Shown: piece after piece, positions 14,314 through 29,714 of the stretch
Layout of the letters: the number at the start of each line of letters is the position of its first letter
How positions within the stretch are numbered: the stretch's first letter is position 1
Source: Kofleriaceae bacterium
GTDB lineage: Bacteria; Myxococcota_A; Polyangia; Haliangiales; Haliangiaceae
Assembly (NCBI GenBank): GCA_020633495.1
Contig: JACKDR010000020.1
Location: forward strand, 1-64,000
DNA length: 64,000 nt
Direction: 5' to 3'
Made by a program: the position numbers and the translations under genes
Notes under the pieces: model-generated
Seen by the model: the letters and a program-made list of their open reading frames with translations, nothing else
What the model was told of the DNA's origin: nothing
Database searches by the model: none

Positions 14314-14331
14314 GCGGGCCCGAGGGCCCGC
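14314..14331 (-). terminator. GC-rich hairpin between the TPR gene and pdxJ
   Basis: GCGGGCCC and GGGCCCGC form a perfect inverted repeat around GA, so the real loop would open to about six bases. It lies after the TPR gene stop and just before the pdxJ promoter-like element. There is no U-tract, so it is a terminator candidate only. Confidence 0.3.
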
Positions 14332-14377
14332 CGCCGCCGATCACCACCGCGTCACAGGCGCGCCGGCGCCGCGGCGA

Positions 14378-15421
14378 TCAGAACCGGCCGGTGACCGCCA
14401 GGCCGGCGCCGTCGCGATCCAGGGTCGGCACCAGCGCGGTGGCCCGCTCGGCGCGCCCCGACGGCGCGGTCAGGTACAGCACGACGCCGGCGGTGACGAC
14501 CGCGAGGCCGGCGCCGACGAAGATCGTCGACATCGTGGCCTTGCTGCGGGCGTCTTCGATGTCGTAGCCAGCCTGGACGACGTCGCCCGTGCACGGATCG
14601 AGCTCGCCGTCGCACGCGTCCTCGGCGTCCTGGCGCAGGCCGCGGGCCTGGAGCCCGAAGACCACGCCGACGCCGGTGACCACGACGCCCGCGCCGGCGG
14701 TGACCAGACCGTAGAGCTTGCGCTTGCCGCTGGGCGCGGACGGCGGCGGCGGCGGCGGCAGGCGCTCGCCGTCGCCCGGACCGGCGCCGTCGCCGTCGCC
14801 GTCACCGTCACCGACGCCGCCGCCGTGCGGCGGCGGCGCGACGACCTCCTCGACGGCCAGCGGCGGCACCGCGATCTCGACGACCGCGCCCTCGCCGGTC
14901 AGCGGGATCGACGCCGACCACGCCTGGCGGCCCGGCGCGGTGGCGGTGAACACGTAGGTCCCCGGGTCGACCGGGGTGTCGAGCCCGACCAGCGCGGTGA
15001 CGTCGTCACCGTCCCGCTCGATGACCTCGCCGTCGGCGGGGTCGGCGACGGTGATCATCATGTGGGTCAGGCGCGGCATCAGCGCCTTGGCGCGCCTGGC
15101 GCTGTCGGCCTTGCGCTTCTTGTTGGTGTCGAGCGCCGCCAGCTCCTTGTACTCGGCCCACGCCGAGGCCAGGCGACCCAGCTCCTCGAAGCACAGCGCG
15201 AGGTTGTACTGGGTGCCGAGCTGGGGATCGAGGTCCTGGCTGCGCCGGAACTCGGTGCACGCCTCCTCGACCTGGCCGGCGTCCTTGAGCTGGCGCGCCT
15301 TCTGGAACGCGGCCTCGGCCGCGGCCTTGTTCTGGCTCTGGGCGCGCGCCGCGGGGGCGAGCGCGGCGACGACCAGCGGGATCACGAGCGGGAGCAGGAG
15401 CCGGCGCATGCCCCGGATCAT
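14378..15421 (-). CDS. Exported TPR protein with a C-terminal membrane segment
   Basis: 347 residues. An N-terminal signal peptide (LLLPLVIPLVVAALAPAARAQ) leads to TPR-like helices (about 30-110: AFQKARQLKDAGQ, ACTEFRRSQDLDP, YNLALCFEELGR). A PEGA-like beta domain follows (about 120-200), then a Gly/Asp/Pro linker and a C-terminal part with two hydrophobic segments (about 250-272 and 300-322). This architecture recurs in myxobacteria beside Ser/Thr kinases. It lies 14 bases after the kinase gene and is probably cotranscribed, so it may act with the kinase at the envelope. A second in-frame ATG lies at 15409. Function unknown. Confidence 0.75.
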   Translation of the reverse strand: MIRGMRRLLLPLVIPLVVAALAPAARAQSQNKAAAEAAFQKARQLKDAGQVEEACTEFRRSQDLDPQLGTQYNLALCFEELGRLASAWAEYKELAALDTNKKRKADSARRAKALMPRLTHMMITVADPADGEVIERDGDDVTALVGLDTPVDPGTYVFTATAPGRQAWSASIPLTGEGAVVEIAVPPLAVEEVVAPPPHGGGVGDGDGDGDGAGPGDGERLPPPPPPSAPSGKRKLYGLVTAGAGVVVTGVGVVFGLQARGLRQDAEDACDGELDPCTGDVVQAGYDIEDARSKATMSTIFVGAGLAVVTAGVVLYLTAPSGRAERATALVPTLDRDGAGLAVTGRF

Positions 15422-15435
15422 GCCTCAAGCCGGCG

Positions 15436-16950
15436 CTAGTAGCGCGAGCTCGACAGATCTTCGTCGCCGTCGCCGTCCGAGCCGCTGCCACTGCCGGTCT
15501 TCGAGCCGTGGCCCGAGGTCTTGCCCGAGGTCTTGCCCGAGGTCTTGCCCGTCTTGCCCGACGTCTTGCCCGACGTCTTGCCCGAGCTCTTGCCCGACGT
15601 CGAGGCCCCGTCGTCGCCGCTGCCGCTGCCGTCGCCGTCGGCGACCGCGGTGACCGGCGCGGCGTCCGGCGCCGCGACCGCCGCGACGCCGGCGTCGACC
15701 GGCGCGACCGCCGCCGCGCTGCCCGCGCTGCCCGCGCCGGTGGCGCCGCCGCCGCCAGCCGCGACGTCGGTGCCAGCGCCAGCCGTGCCCGCCGCCGGCG
15801 CGGTCGTCGAGCCCGCCGCCGGCGCGGTCGTGTCGCCGCCGCGCTTGCCGCCGCGGCTCGCCATCACCAGCGCGAAGGTGCCGATGCCGACCGCGAGCGC
15901 CGCGGCCAGCGCGATCACGATGGTGCGACCGCGCCGCGGCGCCGCCTCCATCGCGACGCCCGAGGTCGCGCCGGTGGCGCCGGTCAGCGTCGTCGGCACG
16001 CCGGTGGGCGCCCGCGCCGCCTGGAACGGCGGCGACGTCCCGATCAGGCCCAGGACGCGAGCCGCCCGCTGCGCGCCCTCGTAGGCCTCCGGCGGGCCGT
16101 ACGGCACCAGCGCCAGCGCCAGCTCGGCGACGTTCTGGAACCGGTCCGCGGGCTCCTTGGCCAGGCAGCGGCCGACCGTCTCCTCGAAGCCGGGCGGCGC
16201 GTCGGCCAGGTTCATCGGCGGCGTCGGATCGATCGCGATGTGCAGCGCCAGCTCGGTGATCGAGTCGCCGCCGAACGGCGGCCGCCCGCACACCAGCTCG
16301 TAGAGGATGACGCCCAGCGACCAGATGTCGGAGCGGGCGTCGCAGTCGCGCGCCGACCGCAGCTGCTCGGGCGACATGTAGCCCGGCGACCCCATCACCG
16401 TCGCGGTCCGGGTCAGGTTGAAGCTGGCGTCGCCGTGCTGCGCCTTCGAGATGCCGAAGTCGAGCACCTTGACCATCGGGTTGCCGTCGGCGCGCCGGGT
16501 CAGGAACAGGTTCCCCGGCTTGAGATCGCGGTGGATGATGCCCAGCGAGTGGGCCTCGGCGATCGCCTCGCAGGCCTGGATGACGAAGTCGACCGCGACC
16601 GCCACCGGCATGGGCCCGAACTGGCCCAGCTGCTGCGACAGGTCGGCGCCCTCGAGGTACTCCATGACCATGTAGGGCGCGCCGTCCTCGAACTGGCCGA
16701 CGTCGATGACCCGACCGACGTGCTCGCTGCGCAGGCGGACCGCGGCGCGGGCCTCGCGGACGAAGCGCTCGACCGCGTCGCGCATCGCCATGGCCTCGGG
16801 GAGCAGGAACTTGATCGCGACCCGCTGCCCCAGCTGCAGGTGCATCGCCGCCACCACCATGCCCATCCCGCCCTGCCCCAGGACGCGCTCGACCTGGTAC
16901 TTGCCGGCCAGGACGGTCCCCGGCTGGATGCTCCCGGCGGGTTGCACCAT
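15436..16950 (-). CDS. Membrane-anchored Ser/Thr protein kinase (Pkn/PknB type)
   Basis: 504 residues. A complete kinase domain at about 16-280 has the glycine loop GQGGMGMV, VAIK (Lys47), HRDLKPGN (catalytic Asp142), DFG (164-166), GSPGYMSPEQ and SDIWSLGVILYEL. A transmembrane helix follows at about 335-355, then a long low-complexity tail with KTSG repeats that would lie outside the cytoplasm. The tail has no PASTA domain. ATG 16950 is preferred over an in-frame start 36 bases upstream because it starts just before the kinase fold and follows TATCCT at 16957-16962. Substrates are unknown; the TPR protein downstream is a plausible partner. Confidence 0.92.
   Translation of the reverse strand: MVQPAGSIQPGTVLAGKYQVERVLGQGGMGMVVAAMHLQLGQRVAIKFLLPEAMAMRDAVERFVREARAAVRLRSEHVGRVIDVGQFEDGAPYMVMEYLEGADLSQQLGQFGPMPVAVAVDFVIQACEAIAEAHSLGIIHRDLKPGNLFLTRRADGNPMVKVLDFGISKAQHGDASFNLTRTATVMGSPGYMSPEQLRSARDCDARSDIWSLGVILYELVCGRPPFGGDSITELALHIAIDPTPPMNLADAPPGFEETVGRCLAKEPADRFQNVAELALALVPYGPPEAYEGAQRAARVLGLIGTSPPFQAARAPTGVPTTLTGATGATSGVAMEAAPRRGRTIVIALAAALAVGIGTFALVMASRGGKRGGDTTAPAAGSTTAPAAGTAGAGTDVAAGGGGATGAGSAGSAAAVAPVDAGVAAVAAPDAAPVTAVADGDGSGSGDDGASTSGKSSGKTSGKTSGKTGKTSGKTSGKTSGHGSKTGSGSGSDGDGDEDLSSSRY
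15511..15600 (-). repeat. 12-base tandem repeat coding for the kinase KTSG tail
   Basis: Seven to eight near-identical units containing GTCTTGCCC on the plus strand (minus-strand GGCAAGAC), mostly 12 bases apart with one 9-base unit. They encode KTSG/KTG copies near the C-terminus of the kinase. In-frame repeat variation could change tail length between strains. Confidence 0.8.
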
Positions 16951-16956
16951 CGCCCG

Positions 16957-16962
16957 AGGATA
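16957..16962 (-). promoter_or_regulatory. TANNNT -10-like element for the Ser/Thr kinase
   Basis: TATCCT on the minus strand, six bases before ATG 16950; the same hexamer precedes the histidine kinase at 32514. Confidence 0.45.
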
Positions 16963-16989
16963 GCCGCTGGGGCCCGGCGCCGCCACTTC

Positions 16990-17008
16990 GGCCGCCCGGC
17001 CGGCGGCC
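16990..17008 (-). terminator. Hairpin ending the lipid operon
   Basis: GGCCGCC at 16990-16996 and GGCGGCC at 17002-17008 make a perfect 7-bp stem with a 5-base loop, 15 bases after the epimerase stop. No U-tract follows, as is common in very GC-rich genomes. It would separate the lipid operon from the kinase gene. Confidence 0.45.
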
Positions 17009-17023
17009 CCGGCGTGGCGTCGG

Positions 17024-18024
17024 CTACAGGTCGCCGTCGAGATCGCGGCGCAGGTACGCGACCGTGTCGTGTAGCGTCAGCGACGGATCCCGGGCCTCGA
17101 AGCCGAGCTCGCGCTCGGCCTTGGCCGAGTCGAACCACCAGTAGTGCTCGGCCATCTCGACCGAGATGCGGTCCAGCGGCGGCTCCTTGCCCCGCGACCG
17201 CCACAGGTGCTCGATCACCGAGGCGCCGGCGCGCTGCAGCCGATCGAGGCGCTCGGGCAGCTCGAGCCACGGCGCCCGGACCTTGGCGACCCGGGCCAGC
17301 CGGCCGAAGAACTCCTTCATCGTCCAGTTGGGGCCACCGAGCAGGTAGCGCTCGCCGGGCCGGCCGCGCTCGAGCGCGGCGGCGGTGGCGGCCGCGGCGT
17401 CGCGGGCGTCGACGAAGTTGATGCCGCCGCGCGGCACCACCGGCAGCTGGCCGCGGAGGAACCGGCGGATGTCGCCGGTCGACGACATCCGGCGGTCGCC
17501 GGGTCCGAACAGGATGCTCGGGTTGACGCTGACGATCTCGAGGCCGAGCGTGGCGCCGAGGTCGAACGCCAGGCGCTCCTGGTAGATCTTCGAGACGTAG
17601 TACGGCCAGCCCGCGACCAGCTCCTCGGTCGAGCCGGCGGTCTCGTCGAGGACCTCGTCGCGCTTGGACACCGCGATCGTCCCCGACGTCGACGCCAGCA
17701 CCATGCGGCGGACCCCGGCCGCGGCCATCGCGTCGAGCACCCGGCGGGTGCCGTCGACGTGGGTCCGCATCATGCGCTGGCCGTCGTCGAGGTCGCGCGA
17801 CACCACGCCGGCGAGGTGGAAGACCGCGTCGACGCCGTCGACCGCGCGGGCGACGTCGTCCTCGCGGGTGACGTCGCCGCGGACGATCTCGACGCCGAGC
17901 TCGTCGAGCACCGCCGAGCGCGACCGCGTCAGGCCGCGCACCGCGTGGCCGGCCCGGCTCAGCTCGGCGCACAGGTGCTCGCCGAGGAAGCCGGTGGCGC
18001 CGGTGACCAGGACCTTGCGCGCGG

Positions 18025-18028
<4 letters not shown>
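17024..18028 (-). CDS. NAD-dependent epimerase/dehydratase-family (extended SDR) protein
   Basis: 334 residues with an N-terminal Rossmann motif VTGATGFLGEHL, the downstream VFHLAGVVS, a STSG catalytic strand and YYVSK (Tyr-x-x-x-Lys), then NPSILFGPGD. This is the extended SDR layout of sugar-nucleotide epimerases, 3-beta-hydroxysteroid dehydrogenase-like enzymes and dihydroflavonol reductase-like proteins. The GTG start overlaps the stop of the multidomain reductase gene (GTGA), so it is the last gene of that operon and probably acts on the same lipid, perhaps reducing or oxidising a keto or aldehyde group. The substrate cannot be read from the sequence. Confidence 0.85.
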
Positions 18029-22920
<4,892 letters not shown>

Positions 22921-22927
22921 CGGCGCC

Positions 22928-24538
<1,611 letters not shown>

Positions 24539-24547
24539 GGTCCCTCT

Positions 24548-25234
<687 letters not shown>

Positions 25235-25260
25235 CCTGGGGGCCTGCTTCGAGCCGGCGG

Positions 25261-25290
25261 ACTATGTCCTTCTGCACGATCGAGTGTCAA
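25261..25290 (-). promoter_or_regulatory. Sigma70-type promoter for the lipid operon
   Basis: On the minus strand a perfect TTGACA (25285-25290), an 18-base spacer and CATAGT (25261-25266, four of six matches to TATAAT). Transcription would start near 25254, giving a leader of about 20 bases before the HAD gene. It is the best consensus -35 box in the window. Confidence 0.6.
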
Positions 25291-25403
25291 CCGCGGCGGC
25301 CGGTGGCTCGACGCGCCGCGACGTCGTCGCCGGCCAGTGGTCGAACCGGTGATCGGCGGCCGCTGGCGGCGCTGCCGGCGAGCTGGTAATCAAGTCGCCA
25401 CCG

Positions 25404-25724
25404 ATGCACCTGCCCGCCTGGATCACCCTCAGCTGCGCCACGATGGTCCTGCTGTGGGGCGCGTACCGGATCAAGCTCGGGGTCCGCAGCGCCGAGGCCG
25501 AGCGCCAGGCGATCCAGAAGAAGGGCCTGTTCGGCCTGCCGCGCCGGACTCACCTGTTGATCGGCGTGATCTACCTGCTGCTCGGCGGCGGCCTGATCGC
25601 GGTGACGCTGGGCTGGAACCCGCTGGCCGGCCTCGAGGATCGCCACCAGACCACCGAGACCACCGCGCCGGCGACCGGCGCGGGCGGCGCCGGCGGCGCG
25701 GTCGAGATCCAGCCCGGCCGCTAG
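25404..25724 (+). CDS. Small two-helix membrane protein, unknown function
   Basis: 106 residues. One hydrophobic segment at about 5-22 starts the protein and a second lies at about 50-70 (LLIGVIYLLLGGGLIAVTLGW), joined by a basic, Gln-rich loop. A Thr/Ala/Gly tail follows. The two helices suggest a hairpin inner-membrane protein with a short cytosolic loop. No family was recognised. It is divergent from the lipid operon and could share its control region. Confidence 0.6.
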   Translation: MHLPAWITLSCATMVLLWGAYRIKLGVRSAEAERQAIQKKGLFGLPRRTHLLIGVIYLLLGGGLIAVTLGWNPLAGLEDRHQTTETTAPATGAGGAGGAVEIQPGR

Positions 25725-25726
25725 TC

Positions 25727-25781
25727 GGGCACGGGCACGGGCACGGGCACGCCGCACGGGCACGGGCACGGGCACGGGCAC
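25727..25781. repeat. GGGCAC hexamer tandem repeat
   Basis: Four copies of GGGCAC (25727-25750), a seven-base interruption GCCGCAC, then four more copies (25758-25781). It fills the gap between two convergent genes. A simple-sequence repeat that could vary in copy number; it shows no hairpin symmetry. Confidence 0.9.
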
Positions 25782-25824
25782 GGGGCAGCCTGGCCTCGAG
25801 GCGCTCCGCGCTCCCGGCAGGCTG

Positions 25825-27666
25825 CTACAGCAGGTCGAGCTTGCGATCGACCACCGAGCGCGGCGACTCGATCGCGACGCGGCGCAGCTCGGCGAGCTCG
25901 CCGACGTACTCCATGACCTGCGGGTGGGTCATGACGACCTCGCGGAACGTGCCCGACGGCATCCGCAGCGCCAGCACCTTGCCGCGGGTCTGCACCGTCG
26001 CCAGCGACGCCTCCGAGCCCCACAGCGCGGCCTCGCCGAAGACCTCGCCCGGGCCGAGGAAGCCGAGGCTGCGCGGCCGGCCGCCGCCGTGGTCGGTGTG
26101 CAGGACCTCGGCGCGACCGGCGAGCAGGACGTAGAGGCCGTCGGGCCGGGTGCCCTGCCCGATCAGCCCGGTGTCGGGCTCGATCTCGAGGAAGTCGAAG
26201 CGGTCGGCCAGGGCCCGGCGCTCGCGCTCCGGGAACGGCTCGAACAGCGGGCTGGTCTGGATCACCCGCTCGACCAGGCGGTTCTTGATGAAGCGCAGGA
26301 TCACGCGCAGCACGTCGGGGTGCTGGCTGACCAGCTCGGCGATCACCGCGCGGTCGATCGCGAGCAACTCGGTGGCGGCGACCGCGACGATCGACGCCGA
26401 CCGCGGCTGATCGGTGATCAGCGCGACCTCGCCGAAGAACGCGCCCGGCAGCAGGCGCGACAGCTCCTTGCGCGGCGGGCCCTCGGCCATGACCGCGACC
26501 TCGCCCTCGCTGACCACGTACAGCGTGTCGCCGGGGTCGCCCTCGCGGAACAGCACCTCGCCGGGCTTGAGGTGGACGAGATCGAGGCGCGCGACCATGA
26601 CCGCGAGCGCGTCGGAGCCCAGCCCGGCCAGCAGCGGGGTCGCGGCCAGCGCCCGGCGCGCCGCCGCCGACAGCGATCGCGGCACCGGCAGGAAGCCGTA
26701 CGAGTCGCCGTCCTCGGCGTCGGGCAGATCCTCGACCGCGATCTCCTCGAACGACGGCTCGTCGCCGGCGCTCTCGACCGCCTCGATCGAGACGTCGACG
26801 GTGTCGTGCTCGTCGGGCACCGTCACCGCCTCGATCTCGAACGGCGAGGTGTCGTCGGCGAAGTCGTCGAGCGGGATCAGGATGACGCCGCTCGACAGGC
26901 CGTCGCCGCGGCGCTCGATCTCGGCGCCGACCATGACCTCCGACAGCGACACCTGATCGAGGGCGGCGCCCGGCGCCAGCGTGATCGGGTTGGTCGTGAC
27001 CCGCCCCCGCACCGGCGGCGCGTAGGGCTCGTCGGGGGGCGGCGGCGGGATCGGCGGCGGCGGGATCCGCGACGTCGACGACGCGGCGGCGCCGTTGCCG
27101 CCCGCGGCCGGGGCGCCGGTGAAGCCGACCCGGGGCATCGACGCCCGCACCGGCGCCGAGCCGGCGGCGTGGGTCGCGGTGGGCGCCGGCGCGTCGTCGA
27201 GCGGCGCCCGCGGCTCCGGCAGATCGAGCATGTCGGCGGCCCGCAGCGACGCCGGATCCACCATCGGGATCGGCCCGGTGTTGCGCACCACCGACAGCTC
27301 CGGGATCGCGTCCATGGGCGCGACGATCGAGTGGGTCCCGGTGACCCGCTGTTCGGTCATGCGCGACAGCCGGCGCAGGGTCTCGGAGTGCTGCGGGTCG
27401 ATCTGCAGGATCAGCTTGCAGACCGCGATGGCCTGGACCAGGAAGCCGCCCTGGGCGTACTTCTCGACCGCGCGCTCGTAGGCGGCGATGGCCTCGCGGT
27501 TGCGGCCGAGGCGGCGGTACATCTCGGCGGCGCGCTTGGGCCAGGACGCGTCCCGCGACTCCAGCTGCTCGAGCTCGAGGAAGCACTCGGCGGCGCGCCG
27601 GAACTTGCCGCGATCGACCGCGGCGGCGGCCTCGTCGCGCAGCACGCGTGCGTCCTTGCGAGCCAT
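25825..27666 (-). CDS. TPR protein with two cyclic-nucleotide-binding domains
   Basis: 613 residues from ATG 27666. An N-terminal TPR-like region (about 1-105: AAECFLELEQLE, EMYRRLGRNREAIAAYERAVEKY) is followed by a long acidic, Pro-rich linker. Then come two cNMP-binding domains in tandem (about 335-450 and 455-575). The first has FREGDPGDTLYVVSEGEV and PGAFFGEVALITDQPRSAS, with the Glu and Arg of a phosphate-binding cassette. The second has GPGEVFGEAALWGSEAS, which lacks that Arg. No DNA-binding or enzymatic output is visible, so it is probably a scaffold or regulatory subunit sensing cAMP or cGMP. The other in-frame ATG (27675) overlaps the TATAGT element, favouring 27666. Confidence 0.8.
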   Translation of the reverse strand: MARKDARVLRDEAAAAVDRGKFRRAAECFLELEQLESRDASWPKRAAEMYRRLGRNREAIAAYERAVEKYAQGGFLVQAIAVCKLILQIDPQHSETLRRLSRMTEQRVTGTHSIVAPMDAIPELSVVRNTGPIPMVDPASLRAADMLDLPEPRAPLDDAPAPTATHAAGSAPVRASMPRVGFTGAPAAGGNGAAASSTSRIPPPPIPPPPPDEPYAPPVRGRVTTNPITLAPGAALDQVSLSEVMVGAEIERRGDGLSSGVILIPLDDFADDTSPFEIEAVTVPDEHDTVDVSIEAVESAGDEPSFEEIAVEDLPDAEDGDSYGFLPVPRSLSAAARRALAATPLLAGLGSDALAVMVARLDLVHLKPGEVLFREGDPGDTLYVVSEGEVAVMAEGPPRKELSRLLPGAFFGEVALITDQPRSASIVAVAATELLAIDRAVIAELVSQHPDVLRVILRFIKNRLVERVIQTSPLFEPFPERERRALADRFDFLEIEPDTGLIGQGTRPDGLYVLLAGRAEVLHTDHGGGRPRSLGFLGPGEVFGEAALWGSEASLATVQTRGKVLALRMPSGTFREVVMTHPQVMEYVGELAELRRVAIESPRSVVDRKLDLL

Positions 27667-27673
27667 CCCGCGC

Positions 27674-27679
27674 ACTATA
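27674..27679 (-). promoter_or_regulatory. TANNNT -10-like element for the TPR-cNMP gene
   Basis: TATAGT on the minus strand (five of six to TATAAT), seven bases before ATG 27666. Confidence 0.5.
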
Positions 27680-27700
27680 GCGAGTCGGGGCGGTCGGCGG

Positions 27701-28567
27701 CTAGGTGGCCACGCGCCCGGCCTGATCGGCCAGGAACCGTTCGTACAGCGCGACCAGCCGGGTGGTCACCGGCCCGACCGGGAGTGACCGGTCGTCCAGC
27801 CGCGAGATCGGCAGCACGCCACGGATCGAGCTGGTGATGAACAGCTCGTCGGCGGCGTGCAGATCGGCCGGGTACAGCTCGACCTCCTCGACCGCGACGC
27901 CGTCGGCGCGCGCCAGCTGCAGCAGGCGCCACCGGGTGATCCCGGGCAGCAGGCCGACGTGCAGCGGCGGGGTCGCGACCACGCCGCCGCGCACGCACCA
28001 GACGTTGCTGCTCGAGCCCTCGCAGACCCGGCCCTGGTCGTCGCACATCACCGCCTCGGCGGCGCCGGCGCGGCGGGCCTCGGCGAGGCCGAGGATGTTG
28101 TTGAGGTAGTTGCCGCTCTTGATCGCCGGATCGAGGGCGCCGGGGCTGTTGCGCTTGACGCTGACCAGCCGCAGCGACGACCCGTCGACGTACAGCGCCG
28201 GCGCCGGCAGCGCCAGCGGTCGCACGATCACGACCAGCCGCGGCGCGTCGGCGAGCGCCGGATCGAGGCCCATCTCGCCGGCGCCGCGGGTGACGATGAC
28301 CCGCAGGTAGCTCTCGGGGTTGCCGGCGTCGGCGAGGGTGGCGTCGATCGCGGCGATCATCGCGTCGCGCGGCGGCAGCGCCAGCCCGATGCGATCCGCC
28401 GATCGCGCCAGACGGTCGAGGTGGGGCTCGAGATCGACCGGCCGGCCGCCGGCGGTGCGCGTGACCTCGTAGACGCCGTCACCGTAGAGGAAGCCCCGGT
28501 CGAGCACCGGCACCATCGCGTCGCGGGCGTCGGTGATGCGGCCGTCGACGTAGATGCGGAACGCCAT
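27701..28567 (-). CDS. Class IV aminotransferase (branched-chain, D-amino-acid or aminodeoxychorismate lyase type)
   Basis: A 288-residue fold-type IV PLP enzyme. DRGFLYGDGVYEV near 24-36 and the cofactor Lys in IKSGNYLNN near 149 are clear, followed by EGSSSNVWCV and the C-terminal ELFITSSIRGVLPI. These are shared by branched-chain aminotransferase, D-alanine aminotransferase and 4-amino-4-deoxychorismate lyase, which are hard to separate by eye. At 288 residues it fits DAAT or ADCL better than full BCAT. It is alone between signalling genes with its own TACACT element, so context does not settle the substrate. Confidence 0.85.
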   Translation of the reverse strand: MAFRIYVDGRITDARDAMVPVLDRGFLYGDGVYEVTRTAGGRPVDLEPHLDRLARSADRIGLALPPRDAMIAAIDATLADAGNPESYLRVIVTRGAGEMGLDPALADAPRLVVIVRPLALPAPALYVDGSSLRLVSVKRNSPGALDPAIKSGNYLNNILGLAEARRAGAAEAVMCDDQGRVCEGSSSNVWCVRGGVVATPPLHVGLLPGITRWRLLQLARADGVAVEEVELYPADLHAADELFITSSIRGVLPISRLDDRSLPVGPVTTRLVALYERFLADQAGRVAT

Positions 28568-28575
28568 GGCCGCGC

Positions 28576-28581
28576 AGTGTA
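28576..28581 (-). promoter_or_regulatory. TANNNT -10-like element for the class IV aminotransferase
   Basis: TACACT on the minus strand, eight bases before ATG 28567. Confidence 0.45.
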
Positions 28582-28603
28582 GCGCCGATGGGCGGCGCCG
28601 CCG

Positions 28604-29545
28604 CTACCGCTCGGCGCCGGCCAGCTCGCGAGCGGCGCGCTCGCTGGCCTCGGCGGCGACCCGCCAGGGATCGGCGTCGACGGCCTCGATCGCGCGGGCC
28701 CGCTGGTAGGCGGCGATCGCGCGGCGCAGGTAGCCGACCGCGCTGGCGCGCAGGGTGCGGCGCAGCCGCGACGCGACCCCGGGATCGAGCTCGGGCGGCA
28801 GGTCGAAGACCAGCTCGACCGCGAGGTCGTGGTAGAGCGTGCCGATCCGGAACTCGGCGGCGACCTCGGCGGCGCCGCCGGCGGCGGCGAGCTGGCGGTA
28901 GGCGCGCACCGCGGCCTCGGTGGCGGCCTCCTTGGCCCGCACGCTGCCGGACAGCTTCTCCAGCACTGGCTTCATGCGCAGGCGGTGGGCGCGCAGCAGC
29001 GCGGCCTCGGCGTCGCGCCAGCGGGCCTGGAGCTGATCGTCGACGCCGATCAGCGGCGTGCCCGGCGCCGGGCCGCGGACGTCGCCCTGCCCCGCCGGCG
29101 TCGCCGCCAGCCGCGACGACAGCTCGGCGGCGGCGTCGGCGACCGCGGGGTCGTCGGGCGCCAGGCTCTGGGCCCGCGCCAGCAGCTCGAGGGCGCGGCG
29201 CCGGTTGCCCGACACCGCCTCGAGGCCGGCCAGCTCGACCGCGCGCGCGCGCGGCGGCGGTGGGATCGCGGTCGGCGTCGCCGAGCGCGGCCTCGAAGCC
29301 GGCCCGGGCGGCGTCGGCGTCGCCGCCGATCTGCTCCTCGAGGTACGCCGACCAGTACGTGCGCGCCGCGGCGCTGGCGTCGGCGATGCCGGCGTCGCGC
29401 CGGCCGACCGCGACCAGCGCGGCGTCGACGTCGCGGCCGCGGCTCACCAGCAGGGCCGCGTCGCGGCAGGCGCCAGGGTCGCGGTCGCCACCGCAGCCGC
29501 GACCGCGGCCCGCGCGGCCCGGCCGGCGCGGCGCCGCGGCGCCAA
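28604..29545 (-). CDS. TPR-type lipoprotein, two frameshifts
   Basis: The intact part, 28604-29215, codes for about 200 residues of helical, Ala/Arg-rich sequence with TPR-like repeats and a LAGAER end. Upstream, two other frames continue the same protein: one reads SRGRDVDAALVAVG to TYWSAYLEEQIGGDADAARAGF, and one reads a signal peptide RAARAAVAAAVATATL. They join if one base is restored in GGCGCCAG (29469-29476), giving a TLGAC lipobox, and the GC repeat at about 29240-29254 is corrected. The start, TTG 29545, is a guess. A periplasmic, outer-membrane-anchored TPR lipoprotein is inferred. It follows the two-component pair across the phased GTCA array. Confidence 0.55.
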
Positions 29546-29654
29546 AAAACCGGCGTGGCGCCGGCACCAGGAACCGTCCCACCGGATGCAGGGGAACCTG
29601 ATGCCGACGCCATCGCCTCGCCCATCCTCTGGATAGCAGAGCCACCCGGACGAG

Positions 29655-29714
29655 TCGTCAGCGCGGCGTGACGGGCCGTCACGACCTTGCAAAACGTTGT
29701 CACGATCCTGTCAT
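29655..29714. promoter_or_regulatory. Phased GTCA direct repeats, Pho-box-like operator
   Basis: GTCA occurs at 29657, 29678, 29699 and 29710, spacings of 21, 21 and 11 bases. The last two form TTGTCAC-GATC-CTGTCAT (29697-29714), the 7+4+7 arrangement of PhoB-type boxes bound by OmpR-family regulators. It lies after the response regulator gene (overlapping its stop) and about 110 bases before the TPR lipoprotein in the same direction. Confidence 0.5.
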
